From Nannochloropsis oceanica (Eukaryota; Sar; Eustigmatophyceae; Eustigmatales; Monodopsidaceae): 64,000 bases of DNA. Positions 23,969-35,578 of this stretch are shown here, piece by piece. Numbering within the stretch: position 1 is the first letter of the stretch; every line of letters starts with the position of its first letter. The DNA lies in NCBI GenBank assembly GCA_004519485.1, contig CP038114.1, positions 571,501 through 635,500 on the forward strand, written 5' to 3'. Position numbers and translations under genes: made by a program. The notes under the pieces are model-generated. The model did not search any database. It was not told where the DNA came from and saw only the letters and a program-made list of their open reading frames with translations.

Positions 23969-24502
23969 CTTCCTGTTATTGTGGTGTTTCGATATAGGGG
24001 ACGTAAGAGTTTCCAGTTCTGTATGTCCGTGGTTAAGTCAAGCCTGTCTCGTGCTGATGAGGACGAAGCACAACGCTCCCTCGCTGTTTCCGTTGGCACC
24101 ATCGCGTCTCTCCTTGGTGGTAGGCTTCGTCTCGACGACGAAAGACGGTAGCGTCTGAATATACCTCTTAACTATTCTGCTTCACAAGCAGCAAACGCTC
24201 TCGAAACGCGGGTAGCCTGGTCACATCTGTCCATTGCATGTTACAAATCAACCTCCTCCCCACTTGGTCGAGCGTCGTGCTTCTTCCTCCGGCCCACGGT
24301 GCTCGGTGGGCGCAAGCATTCACGACCAATTTCGTTATTGGATCAAGTTATTGGTACATATCTTTCTTTCATTTCATTTCTTTCTTTTTACACTTTTTTG
24401 CGCTAATGTACATTTCCATTCATGTAAGGAATTTCTTGACTTCCTTTTTTTTCCTCCCCCCCTCCCTCCCTCTATTGTATTCAATAGCTTCAAATACAGA
24501 AG
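23969..24502. other. Intergenic between the Nudix and phosphatase-acetyltransferase genes
   Basis: Both genes point the same way. The downstream gene's promoter must lie in these 534 bases; no named element was recognised. Confidence 0.4.
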
Positions 24503-26217
24503 CTAATTAGAGTTTGTGGCCTCCTTCCCCCTCTTTCTCTCTCCCTCCGTTTCCCTCTCCCTCGCCGACCACAACAAAGCCAGGCTCACCGTCTGTATCC
24601 ACTTGGCCTCTTTAAACCGTCCCTCCATTACGGCCTCCCTCACTTCCTCCTCCCCCAAATACACCCTCCGTTGCTTCTCCCGATCATCCAATTCCGACAC
24701 CACCTCTCCTTCCATTTTATCCTCCCCCTCTTTTTGAGGCTCGCGGCGGCTATCAGCGAAAAAGACGTTCAAGAAACCCGCCGTGGGTAAACGAAATGCG
24801 GTACCGGCCGAGGGGGGTCCAGGAGGACAAGACTGGAGAGAGGGAGGGAAGAATGAAGGAAGGGAGAAGAAGGTACAGCTGAAGGATTACGATCGTAAAT
24901 GAAAAAAAGAGAGGGTCCAGGCGGGACAAGAGACGAGCAGCAAGAGGGCGGAGAGCAAAGAAATGATAGGAAAGGGTTAGAGAGAGGATGGGAAGAAGGA
25001 AGGAAGGGAGGGGACGCACCTAGACCTGCCTCCTCCTGGAGTTCGCGCTTGGCGGCAGCAAGAGTTTCTTCGCCGAGCTCGACGAGTCCTCCAATGGGAG
25101 CCAGATTGGGGCTTGACGAAAAGAGGAGGGAGGGAGGGAGGGAAGAAGGGTTATGAGTGAAGAAAGATGAAAGGAGGCAACACATCAAGGCTATAGACGC
25201 TTCATGATATCTCCATTCTCCCCTCCTATCCTCCCTCCCTTCATACCTCGACCTCTCATATCCATACTTTCTCTGCTCGAATACCAGAAACTTTCCTGCC
25301 TCCCCCTCCTCCCCTCCCTGCCCCCCGCCCCGCTCCTCCATACGGTCCAGGACATTAATTTGATCCTTCTCAACGAACCACAGCTAACCCTCCAGCTCCT
25401 GTAAGTGGAAAGGACTGAGGGTGGGAGGTGTCTCAGTGTACTATTCATGCCGCCTCAAGCCATGCAGAGAGACGTTCCTTCAGGTTTCAGTCTCTGCTTT
25501 CTTTCAAACCAATGCCTGCTCCCCTCCCTTCTTCCCTTCCTGCCGCGCTGTCACCGACGTACCGCCTCATCCTCCGCCTTGACTTTGTGCAGCTCGCAGA
25601 CAACAAAGGCCGTGGACACCACGGGAACTACTTCCAAAGTCTTTTGGCAGGTGAAGGTGTGAAGGTGGGGGGGAATGTGGGCCATGAGCAATGGATATGA
25701 TCTCTGGCCATGTCGATAAAGATTTGCCTCTCAGAGAAGTAAGTTGGATCAAAGGACGGATAAATAAGCAAGGCGTACACACAAAAATGCATATATCTAT
25801 GTAATACTGTTATGTTGTACCCCAAGGCCACCTCTCCCGCTGAACCGACACACATACCTGCTCTGTCCGCCACGGTGTTCCTAAGAAAGGCGCGACCTTG
25901 AGGGGATGGAAGGCCACGTCGTGCGGAGAGCTGAGAGAGGGCCCCTGAAAGGGTGTGTTTTTAAGGAGTGGAATTGAAATAGAGGAGGGCCAATCTCAAA
26001 GTGGGAGGCAGAAGCAGAACGACGAGACGGTATTACTGCCACTTACCTGAGACAAGGACGACGGCAATGGCGGTAAAGCACTAATGCTCACTTTGTAGAC
26101 CAGCCCAACGACCGCTACGATGGCCAAGAGGACGAGAAGACGAGCGCGAGGGCTGGTGGTGCTAACCCGGCGTGGCACGGAGTGGTGATGATGGGCTTGA
26201 GGAGCAATCATAGGCAT
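24503..26217 (-). CDS. Membrane-anchored Nudix hydrolase
   Basis: The N-terminus (MPMIAPQAHHHHSVPRRV) is followed by one membrane segment, LLVLLAIVAVVGLVYKVSI, giving a type II topology. Exons continue with SLSSPHDVAFHPLKVAPFLG, VVPVVSTAFVVCELHKVK and LWFVEKDQINVLDRM. FLVFEQRKYGYERS comes just before the catalytic exon near 25020-25110. That exon holds a perfect Nudix box: GLVELGE, then seven residues, then RELQEEAGL (G-x5-E-x7-RE-U-x-EE-x-G-U). The last exon has TAGFLNVFFADSRRE and YLGEEEVREAVMEGRFKEAK, typical of ADP-sugar/coenzyme pyrophosphatases, and stops at 24503. The junction between the Nudix-box exon and the last exon does not keep frame at the obvious GT and AG sites near a run of six Cs (about 24815-24820). 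Either an unusual splice site or a base error is present. The substrate is unknown, probably a nucleoside diphosphate derivative. Confidence 0.75.
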
Positions 26218-26609
26218 GATTGTCTTAAATTGGACTCAAGAGCGGGCCAGTTTGCTCGATCACTGACAAGCGTTTCCCTGTGCTTTATTTTAATCCGTGA
26301 GTTCGAATGTGGTGGATGGCTTTTTTTTTGTGTAAAAAAATGTGGGGGGTAGAATGACCGGTGAAGCGATAAGCGATGCATGGCCGCCGCGGCATATCAT
26401 TCCCACGGACGGGACTAATTTATCCTAACTTAGTAGGTTAACTCATTTGGTTTCGCAGTGCCAATTATATGGCACGGTATGATGATCCCATACACGGTTA
26501 ATAATTTGTGCCGTGACCCTTGGGCTGCTGGATCACAATGCATCTCCTTCCCATTTTCATCCCCATCCTCTCAGCGACAGATAAGGAGTACCACACTGTG
26601 CTTCCACGA
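26218..26609. other. Divergent promoter region between the Nudix and TOP3B genes
   Basis: 392 bases with the two start codons at its ends. It contains a T-run and A-run near 26322-26340 but no element I can name. Confidence 0.4.
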
Positions 26610-29600
26610 ATGGCGGGCGGCGGCGGCAAGCTCGTGGTGATGGTGGCTGAGAAGCCCAGTATTTGCAATTCCATCGCTCATGCGCTGTGCGGTGGGGCGG
26701 AACTGAGCACACGTGGTACGTCGAAGGGAAACATGGGGAGAAGTTGCTGGAGAGGAGGTTATTTCCAACAAAATGATGCAATCTTTTCAATATTATAGGC
26801 TATCAGGGTTTCTGGTTGTACAAGTCTCTACCTTATACTCTGTCTTCGTCATGGTATCTCTATTTTTAAAGGCATTCCCTTTCCCTTTTCATCCTACACC
26901 ACAGGACGTTCGCCACCTGTGCATGAGTTTCACGGGCGCTTCGAAGGGCAGGCGGCGCGCATCCGCGTCACGTCGGTCACTGGTCACGTATTTTCTACAG
27001 ATTTTCCGGGTCAATATAGCAATTGGGAAGCGGTGGACCCCGTCGACTTATTTCGTGCTCCAACACGCAAAGAGCCGACCAGCAAATTCATAACGCACCA
27101 CCTGGCTTCGGAGGGCAAAGGGGCAGATGTCCTCGTCTTGTGGCTAGATTGCGATCGCGAGGGAGAGAATATCTGCTTTGAGGTCATTGACTGCATGCAA
27201 CAAGGCTTCAAATCTCATACACGCATCCTCCGGTGAGTTTATGGGTGGCGGTGGCGTATAGGGCCAAGGGAAATGGAGTGCTTGTCTGGGCGCTAAGTCT
27301 ATTGTGAGCTGCGTAATTCACAAAGCTTAATGACGTTCATTCATTTCTCACCTATCATATTTCGCAGCGCACATTTCTCCGCCATTACCCCTAAAGACAT
27401 CCAACACGCCCTGCAGAATCTAGGAGTGCCCAACAAGAACGAAGCCCTCTCAGTAGATGCACGGTGAGTGTCAGGAATGGGGCAGGTAGGGAACCATCAA
27501 CTATTACATTCGGCCTTGCACGTTCTCACATCTCTATCACATTGCCAGATTGAGCACCACTGAAGTTATATTTTTCATAAATTCATTAAATGACAGGCAA
27601 GAGCTGGACCTCAAAGTTGGCGTAGCATTCTCCCGCTTTCAGACTCGTTACTTTCAGGGCAAGTACGGGGACCTCGACTCGACCCTAGTTTCTTACGGAC
27701 CCTGTCAGACGCCCACGCTCGGATTCTGCGTTCAGCGTCATGACAATATCCAATCATTTACTCCCGAGAAGTTTTGGTATGTGGCCGCGACCATCGTCAA
27801 GGATGGCGTGAGCGTGCCGCTCGAATGGGTAAGTCACGGAGTGGAAAGTGTGCCAATTGAGCCTATCGAACAAGTGGGATATTTCTCTGTGAACCTGTGA
27901 TATATGTGATGTTCTCTCTTTTATGCTGCGCGAGTCTCTCGTTTCATCCTCAACTTTTTTCCAACAACTGATTCGTGAGTTTCTGCGGGGCGGGCTTATT
28001 TTGGTGCTCAAAATATGATAGAAGGAGATGTCTTTATGTCGGTGGCAAAGCGCCTAAAGGCGAATAAACCCCTAAAAAATAAAAACAATAAAAAACTTAA
28101 ATAACTTTCTGTATAGTCCGTAAGTGCCGCAAACAGCGATTGGGGGGCCGTAACGGCGCTTTGTCGCAGTTGCATACGGTGAATCGACGCGATATATCCT
28201 CAGTCAAGACGGCGGCATCACATGGATCCGTCCCACGCTTCTAGCATCCAACAGTCGGAACAGCGTCACAGAATGCTTTGAATAAGCTAAAATACGTACG
28301 AATCCCTTCTTCCTTACAACGTGACAGAACCGAGGCCGCCTGTTCGACCAAGAAGTGGCCCACGTCTTCCTGCACCTGGTGGGAGAGGCGGGTACAGTCA
28401 CAGTAGATAAGGTTCTAAAGTCCGAGCAGCGTCGCACGAAGCCCTCTGCCATGAATACTGTCGAAATGCTCAAGGAGGCATCGAAAGTTCTGGGTATGGG
28501 GCCTGCTCAGACCATGTCCATCGCCGAGAGGCTTTACTTGTCGGGCTACCTGTCCTACCCCCGGTATGTTGTTATTCATATTACCTCTTTGGAGCGACGT
28601 TTGGAAAATGTAGATTCAGGCTCTCATCGTCTTCAATGTCCCTCACACGCACAGCACCGAGTCCACTGCCTATCCCGAGAGCTTTGACGTGCGAGGTTCG
28701 CTGGCCTTGCAAACGTCTCACCCCATCTGGGGCGACTATGCCAAGGGCCTTTTAGAAGAGGGGGTGGCACGACCCCGCGCAGGACTAGACGCAGGCGATC
28801 ATCCGCCCATTACCCCTGTCCGTGCTTTGGATTCGACGGTGAGCTCGTGATTTTGGGATATTTGAGTTTCTGGTTTGCTCAGGAGAAGTGCCCTCTCACC
28901 ACCATTATAAATCACACTCGAAATTCACAAATCCAGGAGTTTCCGGGTGATATGGGACGGCTCTATGAGCTGGTTACTCGTCACTTCCTTGCAACTCTAT
29001 CCCATGACGCGCGCTTCCTCCAGACCAAGGTCCTGCTATCCTCGACGAGCGGGGAGAATTTCACTGTTGCCGGCAAAATTATGATTGACCCGGGCTACCT
29101 CGCGGTATTGTTGCAGTCCAAGGTGAGGAAATGGGAGGATTATTGTGCATCAAAGTCTGGGAGAAAAGTGGCGAGCGCATACCGTTGCTTTAATTGAACT
29201 GATAACATGATGCAAATGCTCAGTGCCTACTGACTGTCTTAAAATATACGTAGGACGAGAACAAGTTGCCAGATTTTCGAGAAGGAGAGCGCTTTAGCTT
29301 TGCTTCGCTAGCCCTTCGTGACGGGCAGACAGCCCCGCCAGGCTACCTGACTGAGAGCGAGTTAATTGAGAAGATGGAAAAGCATGGCATCGGCACCGAC
29401 GCCTCCATATCCTCACATATCAACAACATTGTTGAACGCAACTACGTGCACATTGGTGACGGTCGTACCCTTATTCCCAACCCTTTGGGTGAGTAATGAT
29501 GAGAAGAAAAAATGAGAGGGCGGGGGAATTGGAGAGTGACTTAGCCATACGCACCCACAACGCTCGAGATCGTTTCTTAACTTGTAATATGTACACTACA

Positions 29601-31452
29601 GGCATCGTGCTTGTCCATGGCTATCTGAGAATAGACGCGGACCTTGTCCTGCCCAAGGTGCGGGCACAGATCGAGAGCGAGTGCACACTTATCGCCAAGG
29701 GACTGGTAAGTGTTATGGAGGAAAAAGATAATTGAATGACAATAAATCCTTTTGCAAATTTCGTGGTTGCGCAAAGATTTCCGTAACCGAAATCTGATCC
29801 ATCTTCTCCAACCATTCAATTCATCACTGACTGCCTTCCTGCGGTCCTTACCCCACCATATGCACTCAAAAGGCGGACATGCAGAGCGTGGTGGATCATT
29901 CGCTAAAGAACTTTGAAGCCAAGTTTCGGTACTTTGCCGAGCATATCGATCTGATGGACTCCCTGTTTGAAGCAACTTTCAGCCCGCTGGTTAGTGTAGG
30001 AAGGAGACAGATAGTAAGGGAAATATGGAAGAAATAGGAAAGACGAAAGGCATTACATCTACTCTCTTTCTTCATCACCCATTTAATCAGGCGGCTACGG
30101 GCAAGCCCTTGTCCAAGTGTGGGAAGTGCAAGCGCTTCATGAAGTACATCCACCTCAAGCCTCAGCGATTGCACTGCCCAACCTGCAACGAGACATATGC
30201 GCTACCACAGGTAAGTCTCGACGAAATGAGAAAAGTGCTGAAGAGCAGATTACGAAAAATCCATGTCACTTATTTCCAATATATTCCGGAAACAGAACGG
30301 CACGATCAAACTCTACAAGGAACTCAAGTGCCCTTTGGACGACTTTGAGCTCCTCCTCTTTTCTCTAGGTAAGAAAGGGGAAAGAGGAAATTAGAGGGGG
30401 CTGAGGTTACACTCTGCTCACACATGTGCATCGCTTGCAGGGAATTCGGAGCGCGCCCAGGGCAAGTCATTCACCCTCTGCCCGTACTGCTACTCCCATC
30501 CGCCATTCGAAGGTAAGCAGCAAGGCGAAAGAAATTGTCTATATTCTTCTCCTAGTTTCATCAATCGCCTCCAACTCATTCCCTCTTCCTCTTAAGGGCT
30601 AAATATTATGGGTTGCGACTCATGCATGCACCCGACGTGCAAGCACTCCCTCACACGGAATGGGGTCTGCCCTTGTCCTGGCGAGAGTGGGGCGACCTGC
30701 CCAGGCACGCTGGTTCTGGACATAAATTCCCGCCCTAATTGGAAGATGTCTTGCAACCGCTGCAATAACCTGGTCCTATTCAAGGTAAGATGGAAGGAAG
30801 GAATGGGAAGGATAGGAGAGAGCGGCCAGGGTTTCAATGGCTTTTTGCATGGCACCTGCTGTTGTATGGTTGTCAAGTCTTTACATTCTCTCCCCTCCTC
30901 TCTCCCTGGCTTCCTTCTTCAATTTTTAGGGCGTCAACATTCACAACATCAAGCCACTCGCGGGCCAGTACTGCGATGCCTGCGGCTCGGCCATCCTCGC
31001 GGTGGATTTTCACAAAGACAAGACGCCCTTGCCTGGTAAGTCAAATAGGCATTCAAAGCGCTGCCAATGAGCGTCGGATTGCATTAAACCTTTTCATATG
31101 CAGCTAAATTTTTCGCATTTACCCCTTGATAAGTCATATGACCGTGAATGCCATCCTGTTTGTCATCCTTTTTTCTCCATTCCCCCCCCCCTCTCTCTCC
31201 GCCTCTCTCTTTGAATTCTTTTTCGATTCTCTTTTTGCAGGCGGCGAGACCAAGGTTGAAGGGTGCGTACTCTGTCACGATCTCCTGAATGGCTGCACCG
31301 AGCTGGCAAAAGGGCGACACAAACACGTCGCCGTCGCGCGGCAAGATTTTGCGAAGCGTAATCGGGGACGGGGCGGGCGAGGACGCGGACGCGGGAGGGG
31401 GCGTGGGGGAAAGAGTGGAGTCAATCCGCTTATGTCTTTTGAGGACTTTTAG
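26610..31452 (+). CDS. TOP3B: DNA/RNA topoisomerase III beta
   Basis: A type IA topoisomerase assembled from about fifteen exons. The start at 26610 puts VVMVAEKPSICNSIAHAL at the N-terminus, where the family has VLMVAEKPSLA. The Toprim metal site is VLVLWLDCDREGENICFEV (about 27130-27185). The active-site tyrosine lies in YLSGYLSYPRTES, split by the intron after 28564. Further family blocks are YGPCQTPTLGFCVQRHD (about 27695-27745), MEKHGIGTDASISSHINN (about 29375-29430) and NPLG|IVLVHGY. The C-terminus has several Cys-rich zinc-ribbon units (CGKCKRFM, CPYCYSHPPF, CDSCMHPTC, CNRCNNLV, CDACGSAI, CVLCHDLL) and ends in an Arg-Gly-Gly-rich stretch plus MSFEDF. The zinc units and RGG tail separate TOP3B from TOP3A; animal TOP3B with TDRD3 also acts on RNA. 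An in-frame upstream Met exists near 26520 but the extension is unlike the family. Confidence 0.95.
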
Positions 31453-31822
31453 GCTTTGGCAACCAGAAAAGGAGGGGCAAAGCGAGGAACAAAAAAAGAG
31501 TAATAAGCTAAATTTACGTCTTGCAATCCTGAGTGCTTTTTGTTCCTTGTAGTGCATACTCTTTATTTTCCTTTGTTTGTGCGCAATTTTAACATACCGG
31601 CTGATCAGTCGATAAAACAAGAAATCGAACATACGGCCCAGCAAAGAACCAAAAAGGTAACAATCAAGCATACCACGTACTGCTTGTCGTGCCATTAATT
31701 TCACTGTGAAATTTTGTACATTTATGTACACCTCTCCTACCGATGTCGCATTTTGCATACGCCGTTCCCCACACAAGTAAATCCCCATTTCTTCTCCGTC
31801 CTCTGATCTTTTGTCATTTTTA
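31453..31822. other. Convergent intergenic region
   Basis: 3' flanks of TOP3B and the Popeye-like gene. Nothing else seen. Confidence 0.4.
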
Positions 31823-34681
31823 TCATTCTTTACCTGCTGAGCGATCCGCTAGCTCCTCCACCTTCCCCAGCGCCTGTTCCTCGTCTTCGTCTTGAGCCAT
31901 GATTGTCTGCCGTCGGATCAGGCCCTCATTGATTCTCCTGAGGGCACCCACCGTCTCTTGATTGAAAGCCTTGTCGTGCTTGCTCCCGTCCTCAAACTCT
32001 TCGGTCGTCCAGCCCAACTTAGCCAGCGTCTCGCTAAGGAAGGGAGGGAGAGGGCAAAGGGAAGGGAGGAAGGGGGTGAGTGAGGGGTGACCCCCTCCAA
32101 AAATGACTATGGCATGAAAAGTCTCTCACTCTAGCAACAGCGCTCGGAGAGTAGAAGGTGTTTTTCAGCTCAGGTCTCTCCTCCCTCCCTACCTCCCTAC
32201 CTGTGGACCGCCTCTGTGATGCCATGCTTCTTCCGGTACTCCCGGATGAAGGCCTTCTCCGACGGCTCCACGCGGTGGTCCACCAGCACCTAGGAAGGAA
32301 AGAGAGGGAGATACCGAGGAAAAGGACCAGGACACAATAGAAGTCAGAAAATCCGCGAACCACGAGGAAAAGTGCGGATGGCCAGGATTCGTCTCCCCGT
32401 CTTGCAAAAATCCACTTGTCACACCACCACTCCCGTCCGTTCATCCCTCCCTGCCTACCGTCGTCATGATTTCAGAATACGCTTCAGTACTAGCGTCCTT
32501 GGTCTGGTTCGTGAAGGACAAAAGCTTGCCAATCAAAGCCCCATTGATGGCATGCGTCACGCTGCGTGAGAGCTTGGCGTCCTGAAGGGAGAGACGAGGT
32601 AGGTAGGTAGGGAGGGAGGGAGGAAGGGAGGGAGGGAGGGACAGGGGATTAGAATGACAGGATCAATGGTCTTCCCGGAATCTGCCTTCCTGAGATTGGA
32701 TCAACCTTTTGTGTGTGCTTGTATCCTCAATTGATACGAACGCTGCCCCTGTCTTTCCACCCTAAACTCCGTTATTCTTTCTCTCCCTCATCCTCCCTCC
32801 CTCCCTCCCTCCCTCCCTCCGTACATCTAACAAGAGCCCTTTTAGTCGGGCGTGCTCCCAGCAAACGAAGCGAGTAGGACTCTCTGTCACAAAGGTGGCG
32901 ATGGCGCCCTTGGCCTGCAAGGAGGGAAGGGGAGAGGGAGGGATGGAAGGTGATGGTGAAAGAAGGAGGGACTGAGGTCGAAAGGGACTGGAGGGTCGTC
33001 AGATTACCTTCTTCTCTTCGTCCAGGAAGTTGATCTCGCCGATCCAGGCGCCTGGTGCGAGTTTGATAGGAAGGAAAAGTAGAGGGATGAGCTCGAATCA
33101 CGATACATATATATATATGTGTGTGTGTATGTCATCCCTCCCTCCCTCCCTCCCTCCCTTCTCACCGCTGTCAATGCCCTTGTTGGTTTCCATGTCTTTC
33201 GCCCCAGGGAATGTGGAAAAGGACTGAATGGGCACCTGCAAGGGCAAGAGGAAGGGAGGGAGGCAGGGAGGGATGAGATTGCAATGAATGTTTTGCTTGT
33301 CAGCTGACTACTAGCCACCGTTCTCCCTCTCCCTCCCTCCTTTTGTACCTGGTTTACGAATGCAGCGACCTTGCCTTTGGAGATAAGGATAAGGTGGGTC
33401 AGACGCTCTCCTTCCTCGGCGAGCGTCGTGCTGGTGGGTGGGAGGGAGAAAGGGAGGGAGGGAGGGAAGGACGATTGTGAGAAATCAGCGAGTCCGCTAG
33501 AGGAAGTTCTCGCACTTTCCCTTCCTCCAACCCTCTCTCTTCTTACCCTGCTGGCACCTTCTACTAAGCGATGGCGATAAGTTTCCTTCAACCCTCTCTC
33601 CCTCCATCCCTCCCTCCTCCATCCCTCTCTTCCTCTCTTCTTACCCTGCTGGCACCTCCTTCCACTGAGCGATGGCGATAAGTTTCCGGAATTGGGTTGG
33701 CGTGAGGGAGTAGGGCAAAAAGTGCTCTTCGAAGAGGACGAGCTCCTCCTAAGAAGCAGCGAGAGAGGAGAGGAAGGAGGAAGGGACGAGAGAGGACCGG
33801 TGGAGCGAAAAATGGAGTAATAGCTTCCCAACGCAAATTCATTCCTTATTAACTCACAATTGAAGCTAAGACCGAATTAGTACATACACTCGCTCCCACG
33901 CACCCATCCTCCTACCCTCTCTCCCCCCCTCCCTCCCACTACCTTTGAGAACGCAATCTCCTTGTCTTCCATCAACAACGAGAGAATCATGGTCCCATTG
34001 ACTGTGAGAAATACAAGGCCCCAGATGGCTGGGACGCGGAGGGGCGGAGAGTGCGTGATGTTGTATATTACTTGGAGGGAGTTAGGGAGGGAGAGACAGA
34101 GAATGAGGGACGGTATGATTCAAACTTGACACAGTGCCATGGCGAATTGTGCATTTATCCTAGTTTTACATAAGCACCCATCTTGCCTATTTATGACTAC
34201 CAGGACCATCACTAGAGGAAGAAACATCGCACTCGACCAAGCAGTCAACTCTTCTTCCTTTCTACCCTCCCTCCCTCCCTCCCCCCTGTAAAGAGCCCTC
34301 ACCACCACAGGTTGTGGCCACCATGGCCAGGGAGCGAAGGAGAAATACGTCTGTCATGGAAAAACTCAGCAGAGCGCAAGCATTACCAAAGTGCAACAAG
34401 GCGTGCCCTCCTTTTGGGGGGCCAAATTTCATGGCTGGGGAAGGAGGAGGCGTGACCGGAGGAGAAGACGAGGAAGGGGAGGGTGACAACGACGAGCTTA
34501 ATCTTCTTCCTACACAGTGGCTACTGCTGCTGCTGCGAAGGCTGCGGGGCATGTTGTTGGTAGGAATGGGGGGCCGGGAGGCGGCCGCACGTCGAGATGA
34601 AGGTGGTGCGGCCGCTACTCTTCTCCCTGCTGCTAACCCCTCCCTCAGGAGCCCGCAGCCGATGGTCGCGCCTCTCCTCAT
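31823..34681 (-). CDS. Popeye-domain-like membrane protein with a cyclic-nucleotide-binding-type fold
   Basis: Nine or so exons join in phase. The first (to 34681) encodes an Arg/Ser/Ala-rich, acid-poor leader (MRRGATIGCGLLREGLAAGR) that looks like a mitochondrial presequence. Membrane segments follow (HFGNACALLSFSMTDVFLL; WGLVFLTVNGTMILSLL). The soluble part reads LPYSLTPTQFRKLIAIAQWK, EVPAGTTLAEEGERLTHLIL, ISKGKVAAFV, then SGAWIGEINFL and ATFVTESPTRFVCWEHARLK. This is the beta-roll order of the Popeye/cNMP-binding fold (PAGTTLAEEGE, ISKGKV and GEINFL mark the phosphate-cassette region). The C-terminal helical part is EYRKKHGITEAVHSETLAKL and ends DRSAGKE. Animal POPDC proteins bind cAMP; whether this one does is unknown. 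The intron after the EVPAG exon carries a decayed copy of that exon's end at 33541-33586. Confidence 0.75.
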
Positions 34682-35578
34682 CTGGACAAATATTATACCT
34701 GTGAGTTACCGGGAATATATGTAAGACAGGGAGCCGAGAGTTGGAAAGAGGCGGCCAATCTCGTGCGGGCAGCGCAACAATTCATGTCGGGCGCAAAACT
34801 CGCCGTTTCGCTGAATATGTACGTTAGCCGCAAACATGGGAGTACCCTTGAAAACTTATCTTTTGGGGCTCGTTTCCTTTGTATATGAGCGTGACCCAGC
34901 GCTTCTAGCCAAAATAAAGTGTGCTGTAAAGGTGGTACCAACAGCCGAGCAGGCGGGGAGGAAATACCATATTTGAGACGATCGGAGGGTGGGGAGGTTG
35001 GCAAGGAAACCTTTTCGACCTCATAAAAGAAAGAATCAATAAATCAATTAATCAATAAATCAACCAACCTTGCATTTTGAGGCTTAACCAAGCTAGTAGT
35101 CGATGTCACAAAGGGATCAATTAGTAATCATTAGTAATCATTCAATCAATCAACCTTGCACTGAGGTTGAAAGACTAAGCTGCAAGTGGCATTCCCTCAA
35201 GCGGCCAAATCATTCTTCTTATCAATGTAGATGGAATCCCGGAGGTCACATTGAACTAGGCAGAGAAATATTGATTCGAGGTTCCCCCCCCCCGGTCTTT
35301 ACTCCATTGCTGATTATTTCTCGTCTTTACTCCATTGCTGTATTGTCCAGCTTTTTTTTTCAAGTAGAGTCTGAAGGACTCAAATACTTCTCTTACCTTT
35401 CCCTCTATCCAAATCAATCCACCTGCCTTTCTCCCTGCACGCCGTTGTGAGTCCAACTACTCTAATCTCGCCCCCTTTATTGCCGATGTATTTATCCCAT
35501 TTCCGGCTATCAATGTCTTACGTCACTGTCTTACAAAACTACCTGGTCCCCGTCTATCTTCTCATCCGTCCTTACCCT
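34682..35578. other. Intergenic, 0.9 kb
   Basis: Contains short imperfect repeats of AATCAAT type (about 35030-35160) and a 33-base tandem duplication around 35290-35345 (TTTACTCCATTGCTG twice). No gene seen. Confidence 0.4.
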
